Source: a virus. Taken from it: DNA of 32,225 bases. The notes beneath the pieces were generated by a model. It made no database searches. It had not been told where the DNA came from and saw nothing but the letters and a program-made list of their open reading frames with translations. The stretch is taken from IMG/VR virus record IMGVR_UViG_3300042402_002054, positions 1 through 32,225 of that record; one strand, 5' to 3'. Position numbers and translations under genes: made by a program. This document shows positions 1 through 7,517 of the stretch, one piece after another. Position 1 is the stretch's first letter, and the number at the start of each line of letters is the position of its first letter.

Positions 1-30
1 CGAATTAGAGAAATGTTTAATTTCGGCTAA
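1..30 (+). CDS. 3' end of an upstream gene (partial)
   Basis: Reading from base 1 the frame gives nine codons (RIREMFNFG) and then TAA at 28-30. The next gene starts 26 bases later with its own ribosome binding site, so a gene running in from the left is likely. Nine residues are too few to name a family. By context (head/scaffold-type genes follow) it could be a head gene, but that is only inference. Confidence 0.35.
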   Translation, partial: RIREMFNFG

Positions 31-34
31 ATAT
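27..34 (+). promoter_or_regulatory. Possible T4-type late promoter octamer (CTAAATAT)
   Basis: CTAAATAT resembles the T4 late promoter octamer TATAAATA and lies 22 bases before the ATG of the next gene. It overlaps the stop codon of the upstream gene. Similar octamers precede the tail spike, hsp20, clpS and two small genes in this window. The call rests on a short motif only. Confidence 0.3.
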
Positions 35-56
35 ATGCAAATTAGAGGATTCTCAA

Positions 57-932
57 ATGAAACTGCAAGAACTGGCCGCCCCGTCGCCAACAAAACAAAT
101 CGCTAAAGTTTTCGAAAGTTACTTTGGCTCTAACATTGAGTTTGACCGTTTAACACCGCGACAGACTCAACACCTGTTGCACCGTGTGCAAGGTCTGCTA
201 CATGAGCATCGTTCAGGGTCTGCTAGATATCAAAGCCAACAGAATCCTGGTTACCTTAAACTGGTAATGATGGAACAGGCATTGACCACACGCATGGCTG
301 AAGAAGCTATTCCTGTTGCTCCTGCCGCTGGTGTAGGCGCTACTCCAGGTGCTAAACCTGCACAACCAAATACTGTGCAAGTAAAAGATCCTAAGTTGGC
401 TGCAGCCTTGAAAAAGAGCACTAGTGGTCAAGCATTGAATCCTGAAGAGCAAAAGCTAGTGGCCGGCGCTGCCATGATGCAGGCCGAAAGCCGACTGCGT
501 CGTGTGATGACTCGTTTGAACGAATCTGAAGTACAACAAGCTCAAGTTGTTTTGGCCGCACAAGACATGGTTGATAAAATGCAAGGCATGCTAGAAGATG
601 TAACTGAGTTGCAGTTCAAAGAGTTGCCAGCCTTAGTTGACTCTATTAAGAACCAAGTGGGCATGGATCAAGCCACAAGATTCAACTCAGATGCCACAGC
701 CGCTCTTGCTGGTCTGGTACAAAATCTACAAGGTGCCAAAGCTGCCTTGGATCAAGCTCTGGGCGTGGTAACAGGCCAAGCACCTGCACCAGACGCTGGC
801 ATGGCCACTGCCCCTGGCGTGGTAGATGTGCAAGCTGACATGGCTGCTCCTGCTCCCGAAATGGGTGGAGAAATGCCGGTAGAACCAGAAGCAGCCGCAG
901 GCGGCGCTGGACTGGGCCGAGCACGTAGATAA
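57..932 (+). CDS. Putative phage head/scaffold-associated protein
   Basis: This 291-residue protein starts at an ATG with AGAGGA about six bases upstream. I do not recognise a named family with certainty. The N-terminal ~80 residues look folded and basic (FDRLTPRQTQHLLHRVQG). The middle (about 120-230) is Ala/Gln/Glu-rich and likely helical or coiled. The last ~50 residues are a low-complexity Ala/Pro/Gly/Glu tail, and a second Ala/Pro stretch sits near residues 85-100. The N-terminus MKLQE-L contains an L-x-E site like that cut by T4 prohead protease gp21. The stop overlaps the next start by one base (TAATG), so the two genes are translationally coupled. A prohead core or internal head role is an inference from composition and the neighbouring leader. 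Confidence 0.75.
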   Translation: MKLQELAAPSPTKQIAKVFESYFGSNIEFDRLTPRQTQHLLHRVQGLLHEHRSGSARYQSQQNPGYLKLVMMEQALTTRMAEEAIPVAPAAGVGATPGAKPAQPNTVQVKDPKLAAALKKSTSGQALNPEEQKLVAGAAMMQAESRLRRVMTRLNESEVQQAQVVLAAQDMVDKMQGMLEDVTELQFKELPALVDSIKNQVGMDQATRFNSDATAALAGLVQNLQGAKAALDQALGVVTGQAPAPDAGMATAPGVVDVQADMAAPAPEMGGEMPVEPEAAAGGAGLGRARR

Positions 933-1291
933 TGCGATTCCGTGAATTCATAACGGAATCCTCAACGCCAAGTCCCGATGAACTATTGGGGCTGGTCAAT
1001 TTTCTTGCCGGACGTGCAGAAGACGAAGGCGCCCAAAAACAAATTTCTCGAGGTGCATTTATTAGTCTTGCACAAAGTCTGAATATCAATGTCACCGAAG
1101 ACAATATTGAAGAAATTGTTGGACAACCTCCACTGAGTTCGGTGTTAGAACCTATGACCCCAGAATCACAAGAAATCATATTCAAAGGTGCCGGAGAACC
1201 AGAAGCTCCTGCCACAATGCCCGTTAACAAAGCACAAGACATAGTTGCCAATGCCGCTAAATCGGCAATGAACAAATCCCGCGGCGTTTAA
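932..1291 (+). CDS. Small phage protein with T4-like prohead leader
   Basis: This 119-residue protein is coupled to the preceding gene by a one-base TAATG overlap. It begins MRFREFITES. Short basic/aromatic leaders of this kind occur on head and scaffold proteins of T4-like phages, and I-T-E followed by S fits the (I/L)-x-E cleavage rule of the T4 gp21 prohead protease. The rest is acidic with several short helices and no recognisable enzyme motif. The C-terminal part contains an Ala/Pro-rich linker near residues 90-96. A virion or assembly role is inferred. The operon ends here: the next gene has its own promoter. Confidence 0.7.
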   Translation: MRFREFITESSTPSPDELLGLVNFLAGRAEDEGAQKQISRGAFISLAQSLNINVTEDNIEEIVGQPPLSSVLEPMTPESQEIIFKGAGEPEAPATMPVNKAQDIVANAAKSAMNKSRGV

Positions 1292-1299
1292 TCAAAACT

Positions 1300-1316
1300 G
1301 TCAACATTTGGTTGAC
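1300..1316. promoter_or_regulatory. Inverted repeat over the -35 element (possible operator)
   Basis: GTCAAC and GTTGAC are exact reverse complements separated by ATTTG, and the right arm contains the first bases of the -35 hexamer. A repressor bound here would block polymerase. Six-base arms can arise by chance, so this is a suggestion only. Confidence 0.3.
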
Positions 1317-1340
1317 TGCAGGCGTTATATATAGTATAAT
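1312..1340 (+). promoter_or_regulatory. Sigma-70 promoter for the Fe-S operon
   Basis: TTGACT (1312-1317), a 17-base spacer and TATAAT (1335-1340) form a near-consensus sigma-70 promoter. AAGGAG at 1347-1352 and ATG at 1359 follow directly. The -35 lies in an inverted repeat, GTCAAC (1300-1305) ATTTG GTTGAC (1311-1316), that could be an operator. The promoter separates the head-type genes from the His-rich protein, iscU and radical SAM operon. Confidence 0.85.
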
Positions 1341-1358
1341 AACTCAAAGGAGATCACA

Positions 1359-1661
1359 ATGAAAAAGATCTTAATTTCACTAGCATTGTTGATGGTCACT
1401 GTGCCTGTGCTGGCACAGCACTGGAATCATGGCCACAGACACCACGGTCATGCTAGGCACTATGGTCAGGGCAACTGGGTTGTTCCTATCATTATTGGCG
1501 GTGTAGTGGGCGCGGCAATTGCTAATCGTCCTGTGCAAGCAGAAACTGTGTTTGTTCAGAGACAACCAGTAATTGTGCAACTGCAAGAATCATGCACCCC
1601 TTGGAAAGAAATCCAAACACCGGATGGTCAAACATACCGAGAAAGAACTTGTACACAATAA
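1359..1661 (+). CDS. Exported His-rich small protein
   Basis: This 100-residue protein starts at an ATG six bases after AAGGAG. It has a classic Sec signal peptide: MKK, a hydrophobic core (ILISLALLMVTVPV) and a signal peptidase I site VLA-Q near residue 19-20. The mature N-terminus is His-rich (at least eight His between about residues 20 and 35), followed by a Gly/Ala/Ile stretch (IIIGGVVGAAIA) that may insert in or associate with a membrane. Two Cys lie in the C-terminal part (CTPW, RTCTQ) and could form a disulfide. It is the first gene of the operon, two bases before iscU. Metal binding in the periplasm is an inference from the His cluster and the Fe-S neighbours. I do not recognise a named family. 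Confidence 0.85.
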   Translation: MKKILISLALLMVTVPVLAQHWNHGHRHHGHARHYGQGNWVVPIIIGGVVGAAIANRPVQAETVFVQRQPVIVQLQESCTPWKEIQTPDGQTYRERTCTQ

Positions 1662-1662
1662 T

Positions 1663-2055
1663 ATGGCATACTCAGAAAAAGTTGTAGATCACTATGAAAA
1701 CCCCAGGAACGTCGGATCTTTTGACAAGAGCGATACTGATATTGGTACTGGTATGGTTGGCGCACCTGCTTGCGGAGATGTAATGAAATTGCAGATCAAA
1801 GTGGTAGATGGAATAATTACAGATGCAAAATTTAAAACATATGGTTGCGGGTCAGCCATTGCATCAAGTTCCTTGATCACTGAAATGGTCAAAGGTATGA
1901 CATTAGATAATGCTTCACAGATCAAAAATTCTGAAATTGCTGAAGAACTAGCCCTGCCTCCTGTAAAAATACACTGTAGTATTCTTGCCGAGGATGCTAT
2001 CAAGGCCGCAGTTGATGACTACAGAAAGAAACATGACCAAACGCATCTTAATTGA
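1663..2055 (+). CDS. iscU: IscU Fe-S cluster scaffold protein
   Basis: This 130-residue protein is full length (E. coli IscU is 128) and matches remembered E. coli IscU nearly residue for residue in long stretches, including MAYSEKV at the start and GMVGAPACGDVMKLQIKV. IscU accepts sulfur from IscS and iron, assembles a [2Fe-2S] cluster and passes it on through HscA/HscB. All ligands are present: C37, D39, C62, H104 and C105. The HscA-recognition motif LPPVK (98-102) is intact. The ATG at 1663 was preferred over an upstream in-frame start because MAYSEK is the family N-terminus and the upstream gene ends at 1661. No IscS, HscA/B or ferredoxin is seen here, so host partners would be needed. 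The 3' end overlaps the next gene by 23 bases. Confidence 0.97.
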   Translation: MAYSEKVVDHYENPRNVGSFDKSDTDIGTGMVGAPACGDVMKLQIKVVDGIITDAKFKTYGCGSAIASSSLITEMVKGMTLDNASQIKNSEIAEELALPPVKIHCSILAEDAIKAAVDDYRKKHDQTHLN

Positions 2056-2932
2056 TAAACTGGAATTTTATGTTACAAACGTTTGTAACTTGACCTGCAC
2101 TGGCTGTAATCGCTACAACAATTATAAATTCTCTGGATGGCAAAGTTGGGACGAATACGGTCCTATACTAGAACGCTGGGCAGAGAAAATTGACATCCGT
2201 CATCCTGTTATACTTGGCGGCGAGCCCTTGCTCAATCCAGAAATCAACAAGTGGGTTGAGGGATTAAAACGCCTGTGGCCAGATCATTCAGGTGTGCAAA
2301 TACAAAGCAACGGCACACGCATTGACCAGGTCAAGGGCTTGTATGAAGCACTGGGCAACGGTCAAGGGCACTGGATCGGCATCAGTATACACAATCCAGA
2401 CGATAAAGAAGAAATCTTTTCACGCATTAGAAACTTTCTAACCGCACCTATTGTGGAAACCAGTGATCCTACACATCCCATTGGTTCAGACTTTCAGTTC
2501 ACCGATGTAAACAAAAACTATGTGCATGCCTGGATGAGTAACAAATTTGTGCAAAGCAACATATTAGAATTGCCCAATGGCCGATTCGGACTGTACAACA
2601 GTGATCCTGTCAAGGCACATGACAACTGTGCGTTTGCTCGCTTTAAGAACTATCACATGATTCGTGGCAAGATCTACAAGTGTGGTCCGGCTGCCTTGAT
2701 GCCTGAATTTGATGATCAGTATCAATTTGATATTTCAGACGAAGACCGCTTGTTAATGAGAGGTTACCGGCCACTGACCATTGACGAGTTTGACACCCGT
2801 GGTGCTGAGTTCTTGGGCAATATTGACAACATGATTGATCAATGTAAGTTTTGCCCTGAATCCTATGACTACAAGCCTATTACTTTTACCAACTTGAAAA
2901 AGAACTGGAAGAAAGACGATGTTGCAGTATGA
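2033..2932 (+). CDS. Radical SAM enzyme with a SPASM-like C-terminus
   Basis: This 299-residue protein has the radical SAM signature CNLTCTGC (C18, C22, C25), which binds the catalytic [4Fe-4S] cluster, and GGEP (62-65), which contacts S-adenosylmethionine. Four further Cys in the C-terminal part (C199, C217, C271, C274, the last two as CKFC) suggest an auxiliary SPASM/twitch-type cluster. Such enzymes often modify peptides, but the substrate here is unknown. An upstream in-frame ATG at 1985 was rejected in favour of 2033 because it would add 16 residues encoded inside iscU. The gene overlaps iscU by 23 bases and iscA by four (ATGA). The Fe-S scaffold genes on both sides suggest dedicated cluster supply; that is inference. 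Confidence 0.92.
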   Translation: MTKRILIDKLEFYVTNVCNLTCTGCNRYNNYKFSGWQSWDEYGPILERWAEKIDIRHPVILGGEPLLNPEINKWVEGLKRLWPDHSGVQIQSNGTRIDQVKGLYEALGNGQGHWIGISIHNPDDKEEIFSRIRNFLTAPIVETSDPTHPIGSDFQFTDVNKNYVHAWMSNKFVQSNILELPNGRFGLYNSDPVKAHDNCAFARFKNYHMIRGKIYKCGPAALMPEFDDQYQFDISDEDRLLMRGYRPLTIDEFDTRGAEFLGNIDNMIDQCKFCPESYDYKPITFTNLKKNWKKDDVAV

Positions 2933-3252
2933 TCACAGTAACAGATATAGCAGCCAATAAGATACTAAAGAGCATTGCCAAACGTGGCAAAGGTCAGGGT
3001 ATTCAAGTGGGTGTTAGAACCACAGGTTGTTCAGGCTTGGCCTATGTGCTAGAATATGTAGACAATCCCAACTTGCATTGTGTTAGACACTACGATAGCA
3101 ATGGAATTAGGATATTTGTAGATCCCAAGAACATACCCTATCTTGACGGCATGATTATTGATTTCAAACGCAACGGACTCAATGAAGGATTTGAATTTAT
3201 CAACAAGAACGAACGTGACCGCTGTGGATGTGGAGAAAGTTTCAGAGTTTAA
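2929..3252 (+). CDS. iscA: IscA-type Fe-S carrier protein
   Basis: This 107-residue A-type carrier has the three conserved cysteines: C34 in TTGCSG and C99/C101 in the C-terminal CGCGESF. E. coli IscA is the same length and shares the pattern VGVRTxGCSGxAYVLE and GLNEGF. Members bind Fe-S clusters or iron and deliver clusters to apo-enzymes, especially [4Fe-4S] proteins. It starts in an ATGA overlap with the first radical SAM gene and its stop is directly followed by the ATG of the second, so the three are one translational unit. The carrier is likely to serve these enzymes, which is inferred from position. Confidence 0.96.
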   Translation: MITVTDIAANKILKSIAKRGKGQGIQVGVRTTGCSGLAYVLEYVDNPNLHCVRHYDSNGIRIFVDPKNIPYLDGMIIDFKRNGLNEGFEFINKNERDRCGCGESFRV

Positions 3253-4569
3253 ATGATTGAAAACAAAATACAGTGGATTAAGGATCGTCCCCATCTGTGT
3301 GTAAGCCCTTACAACAATTATGATTATAGAATTCAACAAGAAAAACTAAAAATAACAGTATGTTGTAATCTAGACACTTCGTACACTGATCTAGAACTAG
3401 ATAATGAATTCATAAACAGTTTACAAACAGACATTGAAAACAAAAAGTTGCCAGCAGCCTGTCATCTGTGTGGCACAATTGAAAAAAATGGTGCTCAAAG
3501 TGAACGAATCAAATATCTAATAGACTTCTCACCTGAACAATTGAACAAGTTTGAACAGGATAAAAAACCAGCCGATCTTCAGGTTGGCATGAAATTTTCT
3601 AATCGTTGTAATTTGGCCTGCAGAAGTTGCAACAGCTTTGACAGTAGTTATTGGTCAGAAAAAATGCGTGTGCCATCTGAGCCTGGTTTGGATGTAGATA
3701 TCTCGGACAATGCCATGTATTGGCAGCAAATGACTGCCATGATCGTTGACAAACACAGCCAAACTGATAATTTTATTCTTCACCCCATTGGTGGAGAAAC
3801 CATGTTACAAGCTGGATTTATTAAATTGCTAGACTGGATGATTGATCAAGATCTGGCTGCCACAACGTCCATTAGAATTACCACAAGCCTAGTAATCAAT
3901 CTTGAAGAGTTGCGTAATAAATTGTTGCAGTTTAGAAATATATTTTTCTTGGCCAGTATTGACAGCATAAACGAAAACTATCATTATGTTCGTTGGCCTG
4001 CAAAATTCGGCAAGGTACAATCAAGCCTAGATGAATTTTTGTATGTTAGAAAAAACTATCCCGGCAAATACGATTTATTGATAACACCAGTATTCAGTCT
4101 TAACAATATATTTTACATTGTAGAATGGTTAGATTATTGGTACAACTGGTGTAACGAAAACAACATAGAAATTTGGTTGCAAACCACACACATAAATCGG
4201 CCATTGGCATTGATGGTAGAATCACTGCCACAGGAGTATAGACCACAACTGATTTCAATTTTACAAACAGCAGTGGCACATCCTTTCTTTACAAAATATA
4301 CCACAACCAAAGTACAACATGAATACTTCAAAAGCATGTTATTGCTGTTGCAGTCAGACCAAGTGACTCCGAGATCAATATTTGATGACTACTTGAAATT
4401 CAGCGCCGATTACGACAAACGAACCGGTACAAACAGTTTTGTTTTAAATTCAAAACTGTATGGACTACTGTCTCATAACGATCAGCAAACCTATCACACT
4501 CACTTTAACAATACCAACATTACCTTACCAGTGTATGATATTTCCACTGGCCTCAGCGATCTAAACTAA
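3253..4569 (+). CDS. Twitch-domain radical SAM protein
   Basis: This 438-residue protein has two parts. The N-terminal ~100 residues carry paired Cys (C16, C37/C38, C70 and C73 in CHLC) followed by EKNGAQSERIKYL. That is the layout of the N-terminal twitch domain seen in a family of radical SAM proteins (CxxPW... CC... CxxCxxxExxGxxSxR). The radical SAM core follows with CNLACRSC (C119, C123, C126) and GGET (180-183). The substrate is unknown. The ATG lies directly after the iscA stop with no gap, and the next gene starts with no gap at 4570. Its N-terminal cluster lies on the opposite side from the C-terminal cluster of the first radical SAM enzyme, so the pair are not simple duplicates. Confidence 0.88.
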   Translation: MIENKIQWIKDRPHLCVSPYNNYDYRIQQEKLKITVCCNLDTSYTDLELDNEFINSLQTDIENKKLPAACHLCGTIEKNGAQSERIKYLIDFSPEQLNKFEQDKKPADLQVGMKFSNRCNLACRSCNSFDSSYWSEKMRVPSEPGLDVDISDNAMYWQQMTAMIVDKHSQTDNFILHPIGGETMLQAGFIKLLDWMIDQDLAATTSIRITTSLVINLEELRNKLLQFRNIFFLASIDSINENYHYVRWPAKFGKVQSSLDEFLYVRKNYPGKYDLLITPVFSLNNIFYIVEWLDYWYNWCNENNIEIWLQTTHINRPLALMVESLPQEYRPQLISILQTAVAHPFFTKYTTTKVQHEYFKSMLLLLQSDQVTPRSIFDDYLKFSADYDKRTGTNSFVLNSKLYGLLSHNDQQTYHTHFNNTNITLPVYDISTGLSDLN

Positions 4570-5286
4570 ATGTACAACCCAAAATTTGATTACAAACCTA
4601 TTCCTCGTGTGGTACTAGAGGGCAAACGATTCTATGCCACACCGGATGGCAATAACTTACCCAGTGTAACAACCATACTTGACAAAACCAAAAGTCAGGA
4701 CAAGATAGAAGCATTAAATCGCTGGCGCAAGAGTGTGGGCGTAGAAAAAGCACAACAGATCACAACAGAAGCTGCCAATCGTGGCACACGCATGCACACG
4801 TATCTTGAACAGTATGTGCGTGATGGTGCAATCAAAGACCCTGGATCAAATCCCTACACCTGGCCCAGTCATGCCATGGCCAAAGTTGTTGTGGACAAGG
4901 GACTACGAAATGTGTCAGAGTTCTGGGGAATTGAAGTTCCGCTGTACTTTCCCAGTATCTATGCAGGCACAACAGATGGCGCTGGCATACATTTGAACGA
5001 AGAATCAATTCTGGACTACAAACAAACCAACAAGCCCAAAAAGCGTGAATGGATTGAAGACTATTTTGTACAGTTATGCGCCTATGCCGAAGCACATAAT
5101 GAATTGCACGGCACTCGAATACGCAAGGGCGTTATTTTAATGTGTGTGAAACCTGATCTTGATGATCAGTTCAACATCATTAAACCCCCAGAATATCAAG
5201 AGTTTGTGCTAGAGGGCGCAGAATTTGACAAATATAGAGATTTGTGGTGGCGCAAGGTTGAACAGTATTATCTGCTAAATACGTGA
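4570..5286 (+). CDS. PD-(D/E)XK-type exonuclease
   Basis: This 238-residue protein shows the order of motifs of RecB/Cas4-like phage exonucleases: RGTRMHTYLE (71-80), E122, GTTDG with D136, ILDYKQT with D149 and K151 (the D-x-K metal site), then QLCAYAEA (168-175). Such enzymes degrade DNA in recombination, DNA processing or host DNA breakdown. Only two cysteines are present (LCAYAE and LMCVKP), so the four-Cys Fe-S site of true Cas4 or AddB is missing even though the gene sits in an Fe-S operon. The gene abuts the previous stop exactly. Nuclease assignment is strong, while the exact pathway is unknown. Confidence 0.85.
   Translation: MYNPKFDYKPIPRVVLEGKRFYATPDGNNLPSVTTILDKTKSQDKIEALNRWRKSVGVEKAQQITTEAANRGTRMHTYLEQYVRDGAIKDPGSNPYTWPSHAMAKVVVDKGLRNVSEFWGIEVPLYFPSIYAGTTDGAGIHLNEESILDYKQTNKPKKREWIEDYFVQLCAYAEAHNELHGTRIRKGVILMCVKPDLDDQFNIIKPPEYQEFVLEGAEFDKYRDLWWRKVEQYYLLNT
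5275..5282 (+). promoter_or_regulatory. Possible late promoter octamer (CTAAATAC) before the tail spike
   Basis: CTAAATAC sits over the last codons of the exonuclease, 21 bases before the tail-spike GTG. It resembles T4 late TATAAATA. A virion gene is where a late promoter would be expected, but only the motif supports it. Confidence 0.3.
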
Positions 5287-5303
5287 TCAATTGAGGAATC
5301 ATC

Positions 5304-7085
5304 GTGGCCATTTTACAAATATCTAGAATTACCCAACGCAAAGGTCTTGCACAGGATCTACCACAACCACTGGCTGGCGCTGAACTTGGCTGGGCCATTG
5401 ATGAACGCAAATTATACATTGGCAATGGTGAGCTTGCCGAAGGCGCCCCAGTTGTTGGCAACACCGAAGTACTAACAGAGTTTTCGGACCTGCTGAGTTA
5501 TGTCACTGCTTATACCTATCAAGGAGATGCGGCTGGATACACAGTACAAACAGGAGCTACATCAGGCAACCCAGTAACACAAAGCATTCAAGCTCGATTA
5601 GACAGCTATGCTATTGTTACAGATTTTGGGGCAACAGGCGACGGAGTAACCGACGACACTGCCGCTATTAATCGTGCATTGTATCAGATATATTGCCGCC
5701 AGACCAACACACAAATTCGTAGAAGTTTGTTTTTCCCTGCAGGTACGTATCTAGTAACTGGCACTATTCTTGTGCCACCATTTGCGCAATTGTACGGCGA
5801 AGGCTCAGACTCTAGCATTATCAGTTTCCAGGTCAACGACTGGGTGACATTGACACCATATGCGTCGGGTGTAATGGTTTATTACACAGTTAATGGCAAC
5901 TATTATCGATCTAAGTCAGTAGTACCAGCTGAAGATCCTACCAGTCCAGGAAGTCCTATTGCCCCAACAAACACCACCTATTGGGAACAACAAGACTTGC
6001 CAGAGTATGTGATACAAACAGCAGACAGTTTACAGCAAACCGGAGCAAGCATTGGTACCAATGGTGCTCTCCCGCCACAAAATATTGAAATGATTAACAT
6101 GGCAGTAAAAACTGCCAATCAAGGCAACGGAACCACAGTGCTACACAATGTGTGTTTGGTTGACCGCAGCAGTCAAGTGAGTTTTGAGCAGGTGAATTTT
6201 CAAGGACCGTTTACCACGGCTGATGGCAACACAGAACTAGACGCATTGGCGTGTGTGCATTTTAACAGCAGTCCAAGTTTGCCGTGTGTACAAGTTAATT
6301 TTACTGGATGTAAATTTAGTGGAGCAACCTATGGTATCATGACTGCCAATGTGATCAAGGGTTGTACAATTAGCAATGGATACTTTGACACATTGTTCCA
6401 GGGCATTATGTTGGACACCGAACCAACAGGAGTGAGAATTGTAGAAAACATTTTTGACAATATCTATCACGAAGGCATTGTGATCACAGGTGCCACACTA
6501 AATGCATCTGCATACAACATTTTCTATGATGTTGGCAACATATTCTTAGGTATTGTAACACGGCCAATAATTGACATAGATGCTGACAACAATATCAGTG
6601 TTGGTGATCTATTTGAACGCACAACTGCTGATTCAGTCAGTCATCCTCGCATTGCATTAAACAACACCGGATCTGTTGTGCTGGGCATGAACATTCGTGG
6701 CATCAGCTATATTATTGACGGCACAGCCAATGACACCATTGCTAATCAAATGCAACTGGGTGAGTACACTCGTACCACCGGCGTAGCAGATGTGTTAACA
6801 GATGCCACAACAGAAGACTTGTTTGTGGTCAACACAGGACTGAGTGATCCCATTGTGGCATTCAACGTTGACTATACTATCACAAGAAGCGCCAGCTATC
6901 GAAGTGGTACAATGAGTATTATATCTGGTACTGGATTCACTTATTCAGATGATTATGCAGAAAATTCTTCAACTGGAATCACACTATCTGCCGCTGCCGC
7001 AGGCGGCAATGTAACTGTATCTTACACATCATCCAGCACCGGTGATGATGGTACAATTAAATATTCAATCACACACCTATCTTAA
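5304..7085 (+). CDS. Tail spike/fibre with pectate-lyase beta-helix
   Basis: This 593-residue virion protein begins at GTG with GAGGA (5293-5297) upstream. Residues 7-41 (RITQRKGLAQDLP... LAGAELGWAID... LYIGNG) match a short N-terminal module common at the base of phage tail fibres. From about residue 102 the YAIVTDFGATGDGVTDDTAAIN pattern is the hallmark of the pectate-lyase-3 superfamily, a right-handed beta-helix used by tail spikes to bind or cut surface polysaccharide. Many Asn/Gly/Thr-rich turns follow to about residue 470. The last ~110 residues look like a separate beta-rich domain. It probably determines host range. Catalytic residues cannot be assigned by eye, so depolymerase activity is not shown. 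The next gene overlaps by one base. Confidence 0.88.
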   Translation: MAILQISRITQRKGLAQDLPQPLAGAELGWAIDERKLYIGNGELAEGAPVVGNTEVLTEFSDLLSYVTAYTYQGDAAGYTVQTGATSGNPVTQSIQARLDSYAIVTDFGATGDGVTDDTAAINRALYQIYCRQTNTQIRRSLFFPAGTYLVTGTILVPPFAQLYGEGSDSSIISFQVNDWVTLTPYASGVMVYYTVNGNYYRSKSVVPAEDPTSPGSPIAPTNTTYWEQQDLPEYVIQTADSLQQTGASIGTNGALPPQNIEMINMAVKTANQGNGTTVLHNVCLVDRSSQVSFEQVNFQGPFTTADGNTELDALACVHFNSSPSLPCVQVNFTGCKFSGATYGIMTANVIKGCTISNGYFDTLFQGIMLDTEPTGVRIVENIFDNIYHEGIVITGATLNASAYNIFYDVGNIFLGIVTRPIIDIDADNNISVGDLFERTTADSVSHPRIALNNTGSVVLGMNIRGISYIIDGTANDTIANQMQLGEYTRTTGVADVLTDATTEDLFVVNTGLSDPIVAFNVDYTITRSASYRSGTMSIISGTGFTYSDDYAENSSTGITLSAAAAGGNVTVSYTSSSTGDDGTIKYSITHLS

Positions 7086-7510
7086 TGTGGCCCAAAACAT
7101 TTGGCGAGAGACTCGCCTCCTGGTCAGAACTTCGTCGCCGCTGTGAAATCGGAGATGTTGATGTTGTGGTAAAAGACATCAACACATGGTGGTTCAACAC
7201 CCCTTGGCAACCTTACCATTTGCACTGGGATGATCGAGCAAATTGGCCAGATCCTTGGCAACTACTTGAAGATAACACTTACTGTTCTCTTGCTCGCGGC
7301 CTGGGAATCATGTATACTATAGCTATAGTTGATAGACCAGATCTGCAAGACGCGGTGCTTGTAGAGGCAGATAGCGACAATTTAGTCCTGACAACTCAAG
7401 AGAAATATATATTGAATTGGGACCGAGACACTGTCGTAAATATCAACCAGAGTCCCAAAAAGACACGACATCAGATAACACAAAACCAAATAAAACTACA
7501 AATAAAGTAG
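7085..7510 (+). CDS. Conserved-looking phage protein of unknown function
   Basis: This 141-residue protein starts in a one-base TAATG overlap with the tail spike, so it is probably made together with it. It is very Trp-rich in the first 70 residues (about 11 Trp, including INTWWFNTPWQPYHLHWDD) and has a Lys/Gln/Asn-rich C-terminal tail. There is no signal peptide, membrane segment or enzyme motif. A chaperone or accessory role for the spike is possible from position alone. I do not recognise the family. Confidence 0.75.
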   Translation: MWPKTFGERLASWSELRRRCEIGDVDVVVKDINTWWFNTPWQPYHLHWDDRANWPDPWQLLEDNTYCSLARGLGIMYTIAIVDRPDLQDAVLVEADSDNLVLTTQEKYILNWDRDTVVNINQSPKKTRHQITQNQIKLQIK

Positions 7511-7517
7511 GAGTAGA

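Noticed and set aside
1573-1662. Longer iscU reading frame starting at 1573
   Set aside because: It would overlap the His-rich gene, and the IscU N-terminus MAYSEK is exactly at 1663.
1985-2032. Upstream start for the first radical SAM gene
   Set aside because: It adds 16 residues encoded within iscU, with no support from the family; ATG 2033 is the natural start.
1663-3252. Bacterial chromosomal isc operon
   Set aside because: The genes lie between phage head/tail genes, lack iscS/hscBA/fdx and are interleaved with radical SAM genes.
4570-5286. Cas4-like Fe-S nuclease
   Set aside because: The nuclease motifs fit, but only two Cys are present, so the four-Cys cluster site of Cas4/AddB is missing.
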